A DNA stretch of 20,791 bases from a bacterium (GTDB taxonomy: Bacteria; Patescibacteria; Dojkabacteria; JAKAPS01; JAJZLI01): NCBI GenBank assembly GCA_021809565.1, contig JAJZKG010000013.1, forward strand, positions 1 to 20,791, given 5' to 3'. Both the position numbers and the translations under genes were made by a program. Of the stretch, positions 13,356-20,791 are shown piece by piece (position 1 is the stretch's first letter; every line of letters begins with the position of its first letter). The notes below the pieces were generated by a model. The model saw only the letters and a list, made by a program, of their open reading frames with translations, did not search any database and was not told the DNA's origin.

Positions 13356-13817
13356 GTGAAATATAAATCAGAGAAAGTTAGTGATACAAAAAAACTTGCA
13401 GAAGAAATATCAAAAAGCATAAAAGGTGACGAAGTTTTATGTTTGTATGGAGATTTGGGAGCTGGTAAAACTACTTTTACAAAAGTTATTGCACAATCTC
13501 TTGGATTTAAAGATGATATAACATCTCCTACATTTATAATAAGGGCAGATCATGAAAATAATGGTAGATATCTATATCATTTTGACTGGTATAGACTAGA
13601 GGATAAAAAAGATTTAGAAATGATAGGCTTTTATGATGTTTTAGGGCACGGTATAGTAATTATTGAATGGGCAGATAAATTTAAACATGTGATAGATGCG
13701 TTAGATCAAAGTAAAGTTATAAAAATCTATTTTAAACATAGGTTATCTGGCTCCAAAAGATCTAAAAATAATAATATTAGAGAAATAGAGGTTAACTATG
13801 GAAATACTAATAATTGA
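13356..13817 (+). CDS. tsaE: tRNA t6A biosynthesis ATPase TsaE
   Basis: P-loop ATPase that cycles the TsaB-TsaD complex when threonylcarbamoyl is placed on A37 of ANN-decoding tRNAs. The 153-residue product (from GTG 13356) shows Walker A GDLGAGKTT (32-40), SPTF (57-60), HFDWYR (75-80) and IEWADK (103-108), all hallmarks of the family. The start is chosen by homology (MKYKSEKVSD leads into the first helix) and because a TATAAT lies at 13320-13325; TTG 13329 would add nine residues. It overlaps tsaB by 20 bases, and tsaE-tsaB-tsaD form one operon. Confidence 0.93.
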   Translation: MKYKSEKVSDTKKLAEEISKSIKGDEVLCLYGDLGAGKTTFTKVIAQSLGFKDDITSPTFIIRADHENNGRYLYHFDWYRLEDKKDLEMIGFYDVLGHGIVIIEWADKFKHVIDALDQSKVIKIYFKHRLSGSKRSKNNNIREIEVNYGNTNN

Positions 13818-14277
13818 TGGAACATATGATAAGCTAAAATGTTTTTTGTATAAAGATAATAAGGTAGTAAAAAAGTTTGAAAGTGAACTCAATAATGTAT
13901 TTTTATCTTTGGATAAAATTTTTAGTGAATTTAGATATGTTAGTTTTATAGGTATTAATAAAGGTCCTGGCTCTTTTACTAGTACTAGAGCATCTCTTGC
14001 ATATGTGAAAGGATACTCTCTTGCAAGAAAAACTCCTATCGTTGCTATATCGTCATTTGACGTATTGAAAGAGATGGGAAAACCTGAAATTGTGTCAGCT
14101 GGAAGGGGAAATATTTTTATAAAGAAGGGAAATAGTTATAAAATTATAAGTGATGAAGAATCTTCACCTTATGCAATTGATTATGATATATTTTTTGAGA
14201 TTATAAAAAGAAAGATTAAAGATAAAGAATTTGATAATCCTTTATATGTACTTCCATTATATATAAAAACATTATGA
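13798..14277 (+). CDS. tsaB: tRNA t6A biosynthesis protein TsaB (short form)
   Basis: ASKHA-fold, catalytically inactive partner of TsaD. Only 159 residues, against about 230 in E. coli. The N-terminal half is recognisable: ILIIDGT (3-9), then INKGPGSFTSTRASLAYVKG (53-72) with the GPGSFT signature (56-61). The central and C-terminal part is cut down, but the protein still ends with the family-like PLYIK. Since both ends are preserved, this is a compact form rather than a truncation by mutation. It retains the N-terminal surface that in other bacteria contacts TsaD. A GAGG before the ATG serves as ribosome-binding site; its stop overlaps the tsaD start (ATGA). Confidence 0.88.
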   Translation: MEILIIDGTYDKLKCFLYKDNKVVKKFESELNNVFLSLDKIFSEFRYVSFIGINKGPGSFTSTRASLAYVKGYSLARKTPIVAISSFDVLKEMGKPEIVSAGRGNIFIKKGNSYKIISDEESSPYAIDYDIFFEIIKRKIKDKEFDNPLYVLPLYIKTL

Positions 14278-15218
14278 ATGAACGAAATCTGAACATACTA
14301 GGTATTGAGACATCTTGTGATGATACTGGAGTTGCAATAGTTAAAAATGGCTATACAATTGTAGATTCGTTGCTATCTTCTCAGGACCATGTTGATACAG
14401 GTGGGGTTGTTCCAGAGAAAGCATCAAGGATGCATATCGAGGTTTTACCTTTACTTATAGATAAAATAATAAAAAGAAATCCAAATGTTGAAATTTCAAA
14501 AATAGCTGTAACTCTAAACCCAGGTCTTGTGCCCGCTCTACTTGTAGGTGTTTCTTTTGCTCATGGATTTGCTAAAGCAAAAAATTTACCAATAATTAAT
14601 ATTAATCATCTGTATGCTCACGTATACGCTAATATTCTTATTAATCCTAATATAGAATTTCCACATATTTCCCTACTTATATCGGGTGGGCATACACAGA
14701 TTATAAAGGTCATGTCTCAAACTTCAATGGAGGTTATAGGTCAAACTTTAGATGATGCAGCAGGGGAGGCATTTGATAAGGTTGCAAGAATGTTTGATCT
14801 TCCGTATCCAGGAGGTCCACATGTATCTAGGATTGCAAGAGATGGGAATGAGAATGCTATAAATTTCCCAAGACCAATGATAGGATCAAAGGATTTTAAT
14901 TTCTCATTTTCTGGTTTAAAAACATCAGTACTTTATTATATAAAAAATCATAATAGATTGGGATGCAAGGATATAAATAGGGAAGATGTTCTGGCATCAT
15001 TTGAATATGCAGTAGCTGATGTATTAGTTAAAAAAACTATAAAAGCAGCAAGAACACTTGATATAAATACCATCACAATAGCAGGAGGTGTAGCTTCGAA
15101 TTTGAGAATAAGAAAAGAATTCGAAAAACATAAGGACGAATTTAAGCTGTATTTTCCTCCGATAGAATTATGTACAGATAATGCAGTTACAGTAGCTGGT
15201 TTAGCATATCACTATTAG
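14274..15218 (+). CDS. tsaD: tRNA N6-adenosine threonylcarbamoyltransferase TsaD
   Basis: Catalytic subunit that moves threonylcarbamoyl from its AMP adduct to tRNA A37. Features in order: ILGIETSCDDTGVAIV (8-23), the metal ligands H112 and H116 in NHLYAHVYA, SGGH (137-140), the DDAAGEAFDKVAR block (about 156-168), GGVASN and CTDNAVT (300-306) with metal ligand D302. Length 314 is slightly shorter than E. coli (337). The loop usually reading GPG has NPGLVPALLVG (82-92), a small deviation. TsaC/Sua5, which makes the donor, is not in the window. Confidence 0.96.
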   Translation: MNERNLNILGIETSCDDTGVAIVKNGYTIVDSLLSSQDHVDTGGVVPEKASRMHIEVLPLLIDKIIKRNPNVEISKIAVTLNPGLVPALLVGVSFAHGFAKAKNLPIININHLYAHVYANILINPNIEFPHISLLISGGHTQIIKVMSQTSMEVIGQTLDDAAGEAFDKVARMFDLPYPGGPHVSRIARDGNENAINFPRPMIGSKDFNFSFSGLKTSVLYYIKNHNRLGCKDINREDVLASFEYAVADVLVKKTIKAARTLDINTITIAGGVASNLRIRKEFEKHKDEFKLYFPPIELCTDNAVTVAGLAYHY

Positions 15219-15294
15219 TTATATACTCCTATAATAATAATGTTTTTGATATATGAAATAATTACTATTTATGATACAATCACATATTACAAGT

Positions 15295-15320
15295 AAGCTT
15301 ATTTAGAAGGAAGCTTATTT
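15295..15320 (+). repeat. AAGCTTATTT direct repeat between tsaD and greA
   Basis: AAGCTTATTT occurs at 15295-15304 and 15311-15320. Because AAGCTT is self-complementary the two copies can also pair as a 6-bp hairpin with a 10-base loop. A TACAAT at 15275-15280 lies upstream. It could be a weak tsaD terminator or an upstream control element for greA. Confidence 0.4.
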
Positions 15321-15333
15321 TCCTGTTGATTTA

Positions 15334-15339
15334 TATAAT
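15334..15339 (+). promoter_or_regulatory. -10 element of greA
   Basis: Perfect TATAAT nine bases before the greA ATG, predicting a three-base leader. No convincing -35 at normal spacing. Confidence 0.5.
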
Positions 15340-15348
15340 TAAACTTTA

Positions 15349-15834
15349 ATGGTAAAGAAAAACAAAGATTTTTCTAACAAGTTTTTATTAACTAAAAAAG
15401 GGCTAGAATCTCTAAAAGAGGAATATAGTGATAAGGTTAATATACAAAGAAGACATATTAATGATGATATTAATAGGGCTCGTCTGGAGGGTGATATATC
15501 TGAAAATGGTGCATACTCTGCAGCTATGCTTGAGAGAGAACTTAATGAAGCTAGGATAAGTGAGATTGAAGATATACTCAAAAATTATATTATTGCGACG
15601 GACAGAGGTGATGATAATATAGTCCAAATAGGCTCCAAGGTTGTTGTTAGTTCAGAAAAAGGGCAGAAAACGCTTATGATGGTAGGTGTATCAGAGAGTA
15701 ATCCTATTGAAGGTAAAATATCAGTAGATTCTCCTATAGGGGCTGCTTTAGTTAAAAAAAGGAAAGGAGATAGTGTGAAGGTAAGCGTGGGAGATGATGT
15801 AGTAGAATATACTATATTAAGTATAGAGAATTAG
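15349..15834 (+). CDS. greA: Transcription elongation factor GreA/GreB family
   Basis: Factor that enters the RNA polymerase secondary channel and stimulates cleavage of backtracked RNA. The 161 residues comprise the N-terminal antiparallel coiled coil (about 15-88) with the tip motif GDISENGAY (48-56), whose D49 and E52 correspond to the acidic catalytic pair, and the C-terminal FKBP-like globular domain (about 95-161) with IGSKVVV, SPIGAALVKKRKGDSVKV and a final strand. Family members usually read GDLSENAEYHAA at the tip, so the acidic residues are kept and the neighbours vary. Length is typical. secA follows 18 bases later. Confidence 0.93.
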   Translation: MVKKNKDFSNKFLLTKKGLESLKEEYSDKVNIQRRHINDDINRARLEGDISENGAYSAAMLERELNEARISEIEDILKNYIIATDRGDDNIVQIGSKVVVSSEKGQKTLMMVGVSESNPIEGKISVDSPIGAALVKKRKGDSVKVSVGDDVVEYTILSIEN

Positions 15835-15852
15835 ATACATTAATTGACAGTT

Positions 15853-18597
15853 ATGTCCATTTTTAATAAATTTTTTGATTCCAATCAGAAACAGGTAAAA
15901 AGACTTGAGAGTAAAATTGCACTTATAAATGATTTTGAAGATAAAGTATCAAAATTATCGGATGATGATATAAGAACTAGGATCCAAGATATAATAAAAA
16001 AATTTGCTAAAACTAAAGATGATGATATAGAGAAAGTAAGAGATGAATTTTTAGAGGAAGTTTTTGCAATAGTAAGAGAATCTGCTAAAAGATCACTTAA
16101 TCATAGGCATTATGATGTCCAGCTTATGGCAGGACTTGCTATGGCCCAAGGAAGACTTGTAGAGCTTTTGACAGGAGAAGGAAAGACCCTTGTTGCAACA
16201 TTACCATTAACATTATATTCTCTATTTAAAAAAGGAGCTCATATTGTCACTGTTAATGATTATCTTGCAAAAAGAGATGCTGAATGGTGTGGTCATATTT
16301 ACTCATTTTTAGGACTTTCCATAGGTGTAGTTACTTCTGATAAAACATATAAGTTTGTTCCATTGGATAAATTAAAAGAATATGGAAAAACAGAATCTGA
16401 AATAGATGCATTGAAAAAAGAAGGGTTCAGGTTGAACAGTATGCATGGAGCACAGCTTTTTGAGTGTACCAAAAAGGAAGCATATGAATGTGATATTACA
16501 TATGGGACTAATAATGATTTTGGTTTTGATTATTTAAGAGATAATCTTGTATATTCAAAAAGTGATTTCTCTCAGAGAGAACTTTTCTTTTGTATAGTTG
16601 ATGAAGCTGATTCAGTATTAATTGATGAGAGTAGAACTCCTCTAATAATATCTGATCCTGTTGAGAGTGATGTATCTTCATATACGCGTTTTGCGCAAAT
16701 TGCACAACAATTAAATGTTGGTGATGATTATATCCTTGATGAAAAGATACAATCTGTAACTTTAACAGAAAGTGGTATAGATAAGATAGAAAAGATTATG
16801 AATGTTGATGATATATGGAGTGACTATAAAAATACATACCATCTTGAAAATGCTTTAAAAGCAAAATCTTTCTTTATTAAGGATGATGAATATCTTGTTA
16901 AGGATGGTAAAGTTATAATAGTTGATGAATTTACAGGTAGAATAATGCCAGATAGGCGGTTTTCAGAGGGTCTTCATCAGGCAATAGAAGCTAAAGAGGG
17001 TGTTGATATTCTACAAGAAAGTAGGACTTTAGCAACTATAACATTTCAGAATTTTTTTAGATTATATAAATATCTTGCTGGTATGACTGGGACTGCTATG
17101 ACAGAGGCTGAGGAATTTTTCAAGATTTATCATCTTGATGTTATAGCAATACCACCTAATAGACCTAATATAAGGATAGATTATGCTGATAGGGTATATA
17201 GAAACAAGGATGCGAAATTTAGAGCTGTCATAGAGGAAATAAAGGAGAATAATAAAAAAGGTAGGCCTTTACTCGTTGGTACAACATCTGTAGATACATC
17301 TGAATATCTCTCTAATCTGCTTTCTAAAGAAGGCATTCTGCACACTGTTTTGAATGCGAAGTATCATGAGCAGGAAGCTGAAATAATCTCTCATGCTGGA
17401 GAAAAAGGTCAGGTAACTATAGCTACCAATATGGCAGGAAGAGGTACTGATATAGTTTTGGGTGAGGGAGTTAAAGAGCTTGGAGGTTTACATGTCATAG
17501 GTACTCAAAGACATGAATCGAGAAGAATTGATAATCAGTTGCGTGGAAGAACTGGTAGACAAGGAGATCCTGGATCAGCTAGATTTTATGTATCACTGGA
17601 TGATGATTTAATGAGAATATTCGGTGGAGAATCAGTGGCAAGAATACTTTCTACTTTAAAAGTGGACGAGAATGTTCCTATCGAAGCAGGTATTATTTCT
17701 AAACAGATTGAATCATCCCAGAAGAAAATAGAGGCATATAATTTTGATACTAGAAAATCTCTTGTTGACTATGATGATGTTATGAATAAGCATAGAGAGG
17801 TAGTATTTAGAAAAAGGAAAAAATTTCTAAATAATATGGAGGATAAAAATTTTGATTATAAAAAAGAGGTATTAGATAAGATAAATACTCAATTAGAAAA
17901 TTTAGTGGATGCTGTAGCTCCAAATGAAGATGTAACTAAAGAAGAATTAGACACTATAATAAATGATTTGTATGCGATTATTCCTAAAGAAATTTTTGAA
18001 ACAGTTTTGAAAGTATCAGGAGTATCCTACGAAGAATGGGAGGATTTAATATTTAAACAGTCTGGAGTAGGTAAGTCTAAGGTTATAATTAAAGAAGATC
18101 TTTTGGATCAATTGCAAAAAATAGTAGAGGAAGCATTATCAATGCAGGAAGAAGTCTTTACTAAAGAAGTATTTAGACAAATTATGAAAGATTCTTATCT
18201 CCAAGTATTGTCATATCTTTGGACTGACCATATTGATGCTATGGATTATTTAAAACAGAGTATAGGACTTCAAGGATATGCTCAAGTTGATCCTTTAGTA
18301 GCATATAAACAAGAAGCGTTTTCTATGTTTGACAGATTTATTAACGCAGTTGAATATGAATTTGCAAGAAGGGTATTTTATGTTCAGAAAGTTGAAGTAC
18401 AAGAACCTTTAATGATAGAGAATTTAAATGATATACAATCTAATTTATCACTGGAAAATAGGGATAACAATATAAAGACTATGAATGTTAAAAATCCAAT
18501 AACATTATCTGGTACATCAAAAAAAATAGGAAGAAATGATCCTTGTTTTTGTGGTTCTGGAAAAAAATATAAAAATTGTCACGGTAAGGTTGTTTAG
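15853..18597 (+). CDS. secA: Preprotein translocase ATPase SecA
   Basis: Cytoplasmic motor that drives unfolded proteins through SecYEG. The 914-residue protein has all SecA parts: an N-terminal segment, Walker A TGEGKT (107-112), VDEADSVLIDESRTPLIIS (from about 249) holding the Walker B/DEAD box, the preprotein cross-linking domain, EFTGRIMPDRRFSEGLHQAIE (about 359-379), the helicase-type second motor domain with TNMAGRGTDI and QLRGRTGRQGDPGS, the helical scaffold, and the C-terminal zinc motif CFCGSGKKYKNCH (898-910). The zinc tail normally binds SecB or lipid/ribosome. I chose ATG 15853 rather than TTG 15844 because MSIFNKFF is the usual start. A possible TACATT -10 (15836-15841) precedes it, but read-through from greA is equally likely. 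Confidence 0.98.
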   Translation: MSIFNKFFDSNQKQVKRLESKIALINDFEDKVSKLSDDDIRTRIQDIIKKFAKTKDDDIEKVRDEFLEEVFAIVRESAKRSLNHRHYDVQLMAGLAMAQGRLVELLTGEGKTLVATLPLTLYSLFKKGAHIVTVNDYLAKRDAEWCGHIYSFLGLSIGVVTSDKTYKFVPLDKLKEYGKTESEIDALKKEGFRLNSMHGAQLFECTKKEAYECDITYGTNNDFGFDYLRDNLVYSKSDFSQRELFFCIVDEADSVLIDESRTPLIISDPVESDVSSYTRFAQIAQQLNVGDDYILDEKIQSVTLTESGIDKIEKIMNVDDIWSDYKNTYHLENALKAKSFFIKDDEYLVKDGKVIIVDEFTGRIMPDRRFSEGLHQAIEAKEGVDILQESRTLATITFQNFFRLYKYLAGMTGTAMTEAEEFFKIYHLDVIAIPPNRPNIRIDYADRVYRNKDAKFRAVIEEIKENNKKGRPLLVGTTSVDTSEYLSNLLSKEGILHTVLNAKYHEQEAEIISHAGEKGQVTIATNMAGRGTDIVLGEGVKELGGLHVIGTQRHESRRIDNQLRGRTGRQGDPGSARFYVSLDDDLMRIFGGESVARILSTLKVDENVPIEAGIISKQIESSQKKIEAYNFDTRKSLVDYDDVMNKHREVVFRKRKKFLNNMEDKNFDYKKEVLDKINTQLENLVDAVAPNEDVTKEELDTIINDLYAIIPKEIFETVLKVSGVSYEEWEDLIFKQSGVGKSKVIIKEDLLDQLQKIVEEALSMQEEVFTKEVFRQIMKDSYLQVLSYLWTDHIDAMDYLKQSIGLQGYAQVDPLVAYKQEAFSMFDRFINAVEYEFARRVFYVQKVEVQEPLMIENLNDIQSNLSLENRDNNIKTMNVKNPITLSGTSKKIGRNDPCFCGSGKKYKNCHGKVV

Positions 18598-18633
18598 AAA
18601 GTCCTCCCCTACTCCTCACTCTCCATATATTAT

Positions 18634-18658
18634 ACTCAGTTATTTTCAGAGTTTTTTT
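18634..18658 (+). terminator. Probable terminator of secA
   Basis: ACTC (18634-18637) pairs with GAGT (18649-18652), with one A/A mismatch and an inner G-C pair around a TTATTTT loop, followed by seven T (18652-18658). The stem is short, so strength is uncertain. Confidence 0.5.
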
Positions 18659-18712
18659 GTATAATTTTTATAATGAATAAATATCTGATGCCTTAAAAAT
18701 CATAATTTACTC

Positions 18713-18730
18713 CCCTATCATACTATAGGG
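18713..18730 (+). repeat. Hairpin CCCTAT-CATACT-ATAGGG
   Basis: Perfect 6-bp stem with a six-base loop, in the gap after secA. It is not followed by a clear T run, so it may be an operator or RNA structure rather than a terminator. Confidence 0.4.
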
Positions 18731-18801
18731 TTTATGGATTATGAAGTTTAGATATTTTATTAAAAAGGTTGGTGTTATAAATTATATTGGGTATTATATA
18801 T

Positions 18802-18830
18802 TTGATTATCAGTTAATTTTTTAGTACAAT
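18802..18830 (+). promoter_or_regulatory. Promoter of the glycosyltransferase gene
   Basis: TTGATT (18802-18807), a 17-base spacer and TACAAT (18825-18830). Transcription from about 18837 would give a 96-base leader, in contrast to the leaderless genes elsewhere. An alternative -10, TATAAT at 18887-18892, has no good -35. Confidence 0.55.
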
Positions 18831-18915
18831 GCACTTTGTTGTATACCATATATAAATGACTGGAATGTCAGTAGTATTGATATACATATAATCCGGCAAG
18901 TTCTTTTACAATTAT

Positions 18916-18924
18916 AGAGGAGGT
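18916..18924 (+). promoter_or_regulatory. Strong ribosome-binding site of the glycosyltransferase gene
   Basis: AGAGGAGGT, nearly a full anti-16S match, eight bases before the GTG start at 18933. It decides that non-ATG start and is the strongest Shine-Dalgarno sequence I found in the window. Confidence 0.85.
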
Positions 18925-18932
18925 CAGTCACA

Positions 18933-20342
18933 GTGTCTACAGTTCCAATATATATTGGAGAATCTGGTACTAAGAGGCGTAGTGTATTTAATGTCAATAT
19001 TTGGAGGTTTGTATTAGTTTTCACAATACTTGGTGTAATTTCTTGGTATATCACTGGTGGTTCTAGATATCAAGCTCTTAATTGGTATGTAACTTTAATT
19101 TGGAGCTTGAATGTTCCGCTTGCAGTTATATCATTCCTTGGAATAGTAGCCCTCAAAAGATATAAGATTAATCCATCTAGGTTTCCTGGAACTATCAATA
19201 AGAAAGTAATTTTTATAGTTCCATCTGTAGCAAGGCTAAGTGTTATCCCAGCATTGAGGAGAGTCATAGATTCTATTATTGAGTTTGCTCCATTAAATCT
19301 GGAAAATTTCAGAATAGATATTGTTGTTGATGAGGGATCTGAAGGTATATCAATATTACAGGAGATATATGGGTCTAGTGATTTAGTTAGGATACTGGTA
19401 GTTCCGCATGGTTACTCAACCACCAATGGTACTAAATATAAGGCAAGGGCTAATGAATATGCAATGGGGATTAGGTCTGTTGACGGGGAAAATTGTGAAA
19501 ATACGTGGGTGTATCATCTTGATGATGATACATCTGTCAGGTATGACACAATAGCATCAATAGCAGAATTCATTTCTAAAAAAGGAAATGAGCTTTATCT
19601 AGCACAAGGAGTTCTTACCTTTCCCTATGAAAGGTCGGATAGTGCGATTAGTAGGTTTGCTGACTCTATTCGTCCAATTGATGACCTGTCAAAATTCTAC
19701 TTCTTTACAGGTGGTGGAACTCCCAGGATGGGATTACATGGTGAACATCTGCTGATAAGAGGAGATATAGAGGAAACAATAGGTTGGGATTTTGGAAGAA
19801 GAGTTAAGGTAGAGGATGCTTATTTTGCACTTTTCTTTGCAAAGAAATATCCTGGAAAATCTGGATTTTTGAATAGTGCAACTTATGGATCATCTCCATC
19901 AAGTGTTAGGGATCTAGTAAAACAACGCAGGAGGTGGTCTTCTGGATTAATACACTTAATTTCAGATAAGTCCATTCATCTTAGAGACAAAAAGGTTTTG
20001 TCTTACGCGGTTTTCATATGGTTGGTTGGTTTTGCGCAGAACGTTTGGGTTGTAATCCTCGTAGGATTACTGATTGGTCAAAACACTGCACCCGTCTTCA
20101 GAGGCATTGTTTTGCTTTGGAGTTTCAATATGGCTTTTCAAATGTGGAGCTATATGGAGGGGGTGAAAATTAATCTAGGTGTCTCAGAAAAAGGAGGAAT
20201 TATAAGGAAATATCTTCATATGGCGATGGCTATACCAGGAGTGTTTTTGATTCCGGTTATTGAATCAATAGCATCCCTACTCGGTCTTATAGAGTTTTTA
20301 CTCAGGAAGGAAGGGTTTGATGTTATACAAAAAAGGCTTTAG
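18933..20342 (+). CDS. Egghead-like family 2 glycosyltransferase, membrane-bound
   Basis: Protein of 469 residues. Two N-terminal membrane helices (about 25-42 and 52-74), a cytoplasmic GT-A catalytic domain (about 90-340) and three or four C-terminal helices (about 355-385, 388-408, 428-455). Catalytic elements: D133 region (VVDEGSEG), DDD at 197-199 in YHLDDDTS for the metal and sugar-nucleotide, VEDAYF (292-297) as the likely base region, and QRRRW (331-335), the QxxRW-type motif of processive synthases. The whole plan recalls Egghead/BRE-3 beta-mannosyltransferase-like proteins. The likely product is an envelope polysaccharide or glycolipid, with UDP- or GDP-sugar donor unknown. The gene has a strong Shine-Dalgarno sequence and G+C of 38-40% in counted lines, above its neighbours, and overlaps the lipoprotein gene by 23 bases. 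Confidence 0.85.
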   Translation: MSTVPIYIGESGTKRRSVFNVNIWRFVLVFTILGVISWYITGGSRYQALNWYVTLIWSLNVPLAVISFLGIVALKRYKINPSRFPGTINKKVIFIVPSVARLSVIPALRRVIDSIIEFAPLNLENFRIDIVVDEGSEGISILQEIYGSSDLVRILVVPHGYSTTNGTKYKARANEYAMGIRSVDGENCENTWVYHLDDDTSVRYDTIASIAEFISKKGNELYLAQGVLTFPYERSDSAISRFADSIRPIDDLSKFYFFTGGGTPRMGLHGEHLLIRGDIEETIGWDFGRRVKVEDAYFALFFAKKYPGKSGFLNSATYGSSPSSVRDLVKQRRRWSSGLIHLISDKSIHLRDKKVLSYAVFIWLVGFAQNVWVVILVGLLIGQNTAPVFRGIVLLWSFNMAFQMWSYMEGVKINLGVSEKGGIIRKYLHMAMAIPGVFLIPVIESIASLLGLIEFLLRKEGFDVIQKRL

Positions 20343-20791
20343 GAGAGGATGGTTGTTAGTATTTGTTATTTTTGCATTAATCCTTTCAGGATGTGCAAAT
20401 ACTACAACTACAAAGAAAATAGCAAGTCAGAAACAAGGAGGGATAACTACCCCTAAGGTAACAAGTCAGACGCCAACATTACCTATCCAAGTATCTTATC
20501 AGAGAGGCATTGATATTCTTTTATATGGGAACTATCCTGATATAAAAGGATTAACGGAAAATCTGTTTACTCAGTTAAAGAGTATAGGGGTAAACAGTAT
20601 TGCAATCAATTTCCCTTTCTACATGGATAACTTGTATTCGTCTAGTGTGTACACAGGTAAATCTACTCCTACAGATTTGGAACTTCAGAAAATACTGTCT
20701 ATAGCACATGGGTTTGGCTTCAGTACAAATCTAAGACCTATTTTGGATCAAAAGAACCTTAAAGGAGGAGGTGATGGCTGGAGAGGTATAA
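20320..20791 (+). CDS. Lipoprotein with glycoside-hydrolase-like TIM-barrel start (partial)
   Basis: Runs off the window end; 157 codons visible. ATG 20320 lies inside the glycosyltransferase gene in another frame, preceded by AAGGAAGG. The N-terminus is a lipoprotein signal: basic YKKGFRRGW, a hydrophobic stretch and lipobox LSGC with Cys at residue 25, followed by a Thr/Gln-rich linker (26-58). From residue 62, RGIDILLYG, then a helix, GVNSIAINFPFYMDN, a helix with DLELQKILSIAHGFGF and TNLRPILD before GWRG, reads as the first strands of a TIM barrel like GH113-type beta-mannanases. The catalytic acids would lie beyond the window. Its tight overlap with a polysaccharide synthase-like gene suggests a synthesis-and-trimming pair. 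Confidence 0.7.
   Translation, partial: MLYKKGFRRGWLLVFVIFALILSGCANTTTTKKIASQKQGGITTPKVTSQTPTLPIQVSYQRGIDILLYGNYPDIKGLTENLFTQLKSIGVNSIAINFPFYMDNLYSSSVYTGKSTPTDLELQKILSIAHGFGFSTNLRPILDQKNLKGGGDGWRGI

Larger units (their letters stand above)
18598..18932 (+). other. 335-base intergenic region between secA and the glycosyltransferase gene
   Basis: No convincing gene here. It holds a terminator-like hairpin (18634-18658), a second hairpin CCCTAT/ATAGGG (18713-18730), a promoter (18802-18830) and a leader of about 95 bases with a further inverted repeat TGAC/GTCA and a strong Shine-Dalgarno sequence. A TATAAT at 18887-18892 could be a second -10. Confidence 0.6.

Overview
This is an AT-rich bacterial window (single 60-base lines counted by hand run from about 23% to 40% G+C). 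Genes are tightly packed, stop/start codons often overlap as ATGA, and the standard code applies: TGA is a genuine stop and a UGA-reading release factor 2 is present. Short informational proteins (a 159-residue TsaB), a membrane-anchored CAP protein, an LCP/LytR_C-like wall protein and many small toxin-antitoxin genes fit a Patescibacteria (CPR) genome. That placement is inference, at about 0.6 confidence.

Layout. (1) 1-4.7 kb is a cell-division/translation block: response regulator, prfB, ftsE, ftsX, and then a secreted coiled-coil C39-type hydrolase that is probably the FtsEX-controlled wall enzyme. (2) 4.7-10.1 kb is an accessory region: a DinJ/YafQ-like relBE pair, a two-gene membrane/CAP operon on the minus strand, a divergent LCP-like gene, tRNA-Glu(CTC), and two vapBC pairs. 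(3) 10.2-13.3 kb carries a YdcF/DUF218-like gene divergent from a four-gene cytochrome b operon: a 44-residue membrane peptide, a b6-like diheme cytochrome b, a large C-terminal partner and a small membrane protein. (4) 13.3-18.6 kb is housekeeping: tsaE-tsaB-tsaD for the tRNA t6A modification, greA, secA. (5) 18.8-20.8 kb holds an Egghead-like family 2 glycosyltransferase and the start of an overlapping lipoprotein with a TIM-barrel hydrolase look, possibly a polysaccharide-making pair. This block is more G+C-rich.

Two patterns stand out. First, nine genes have a -10 hexamer only 5-9 bases before the start codon, so their mRNAs should be leaderless or nearly so; this also resolves several start codons. 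Second, two toxin-antitoxin cassettes are bracketed by direct repeats made from the duplicated 3' end of a neighbouring gene: 46 of 47 bases for relBE, copying the end of the 5412-6236 membrane-protein gene, and an identical 12-base core within longer decayed similarity for vapBC-1, copying the end of tRNA-Glu. This is what integration into gene 3' ends with restoration of the target leaves behind, yet no integrase is present in the window. A third unusual item is the cytochrome b operon, which lacks a Rieske protein, any CxxCH heme-c protein and the usual quinol-site motifs.
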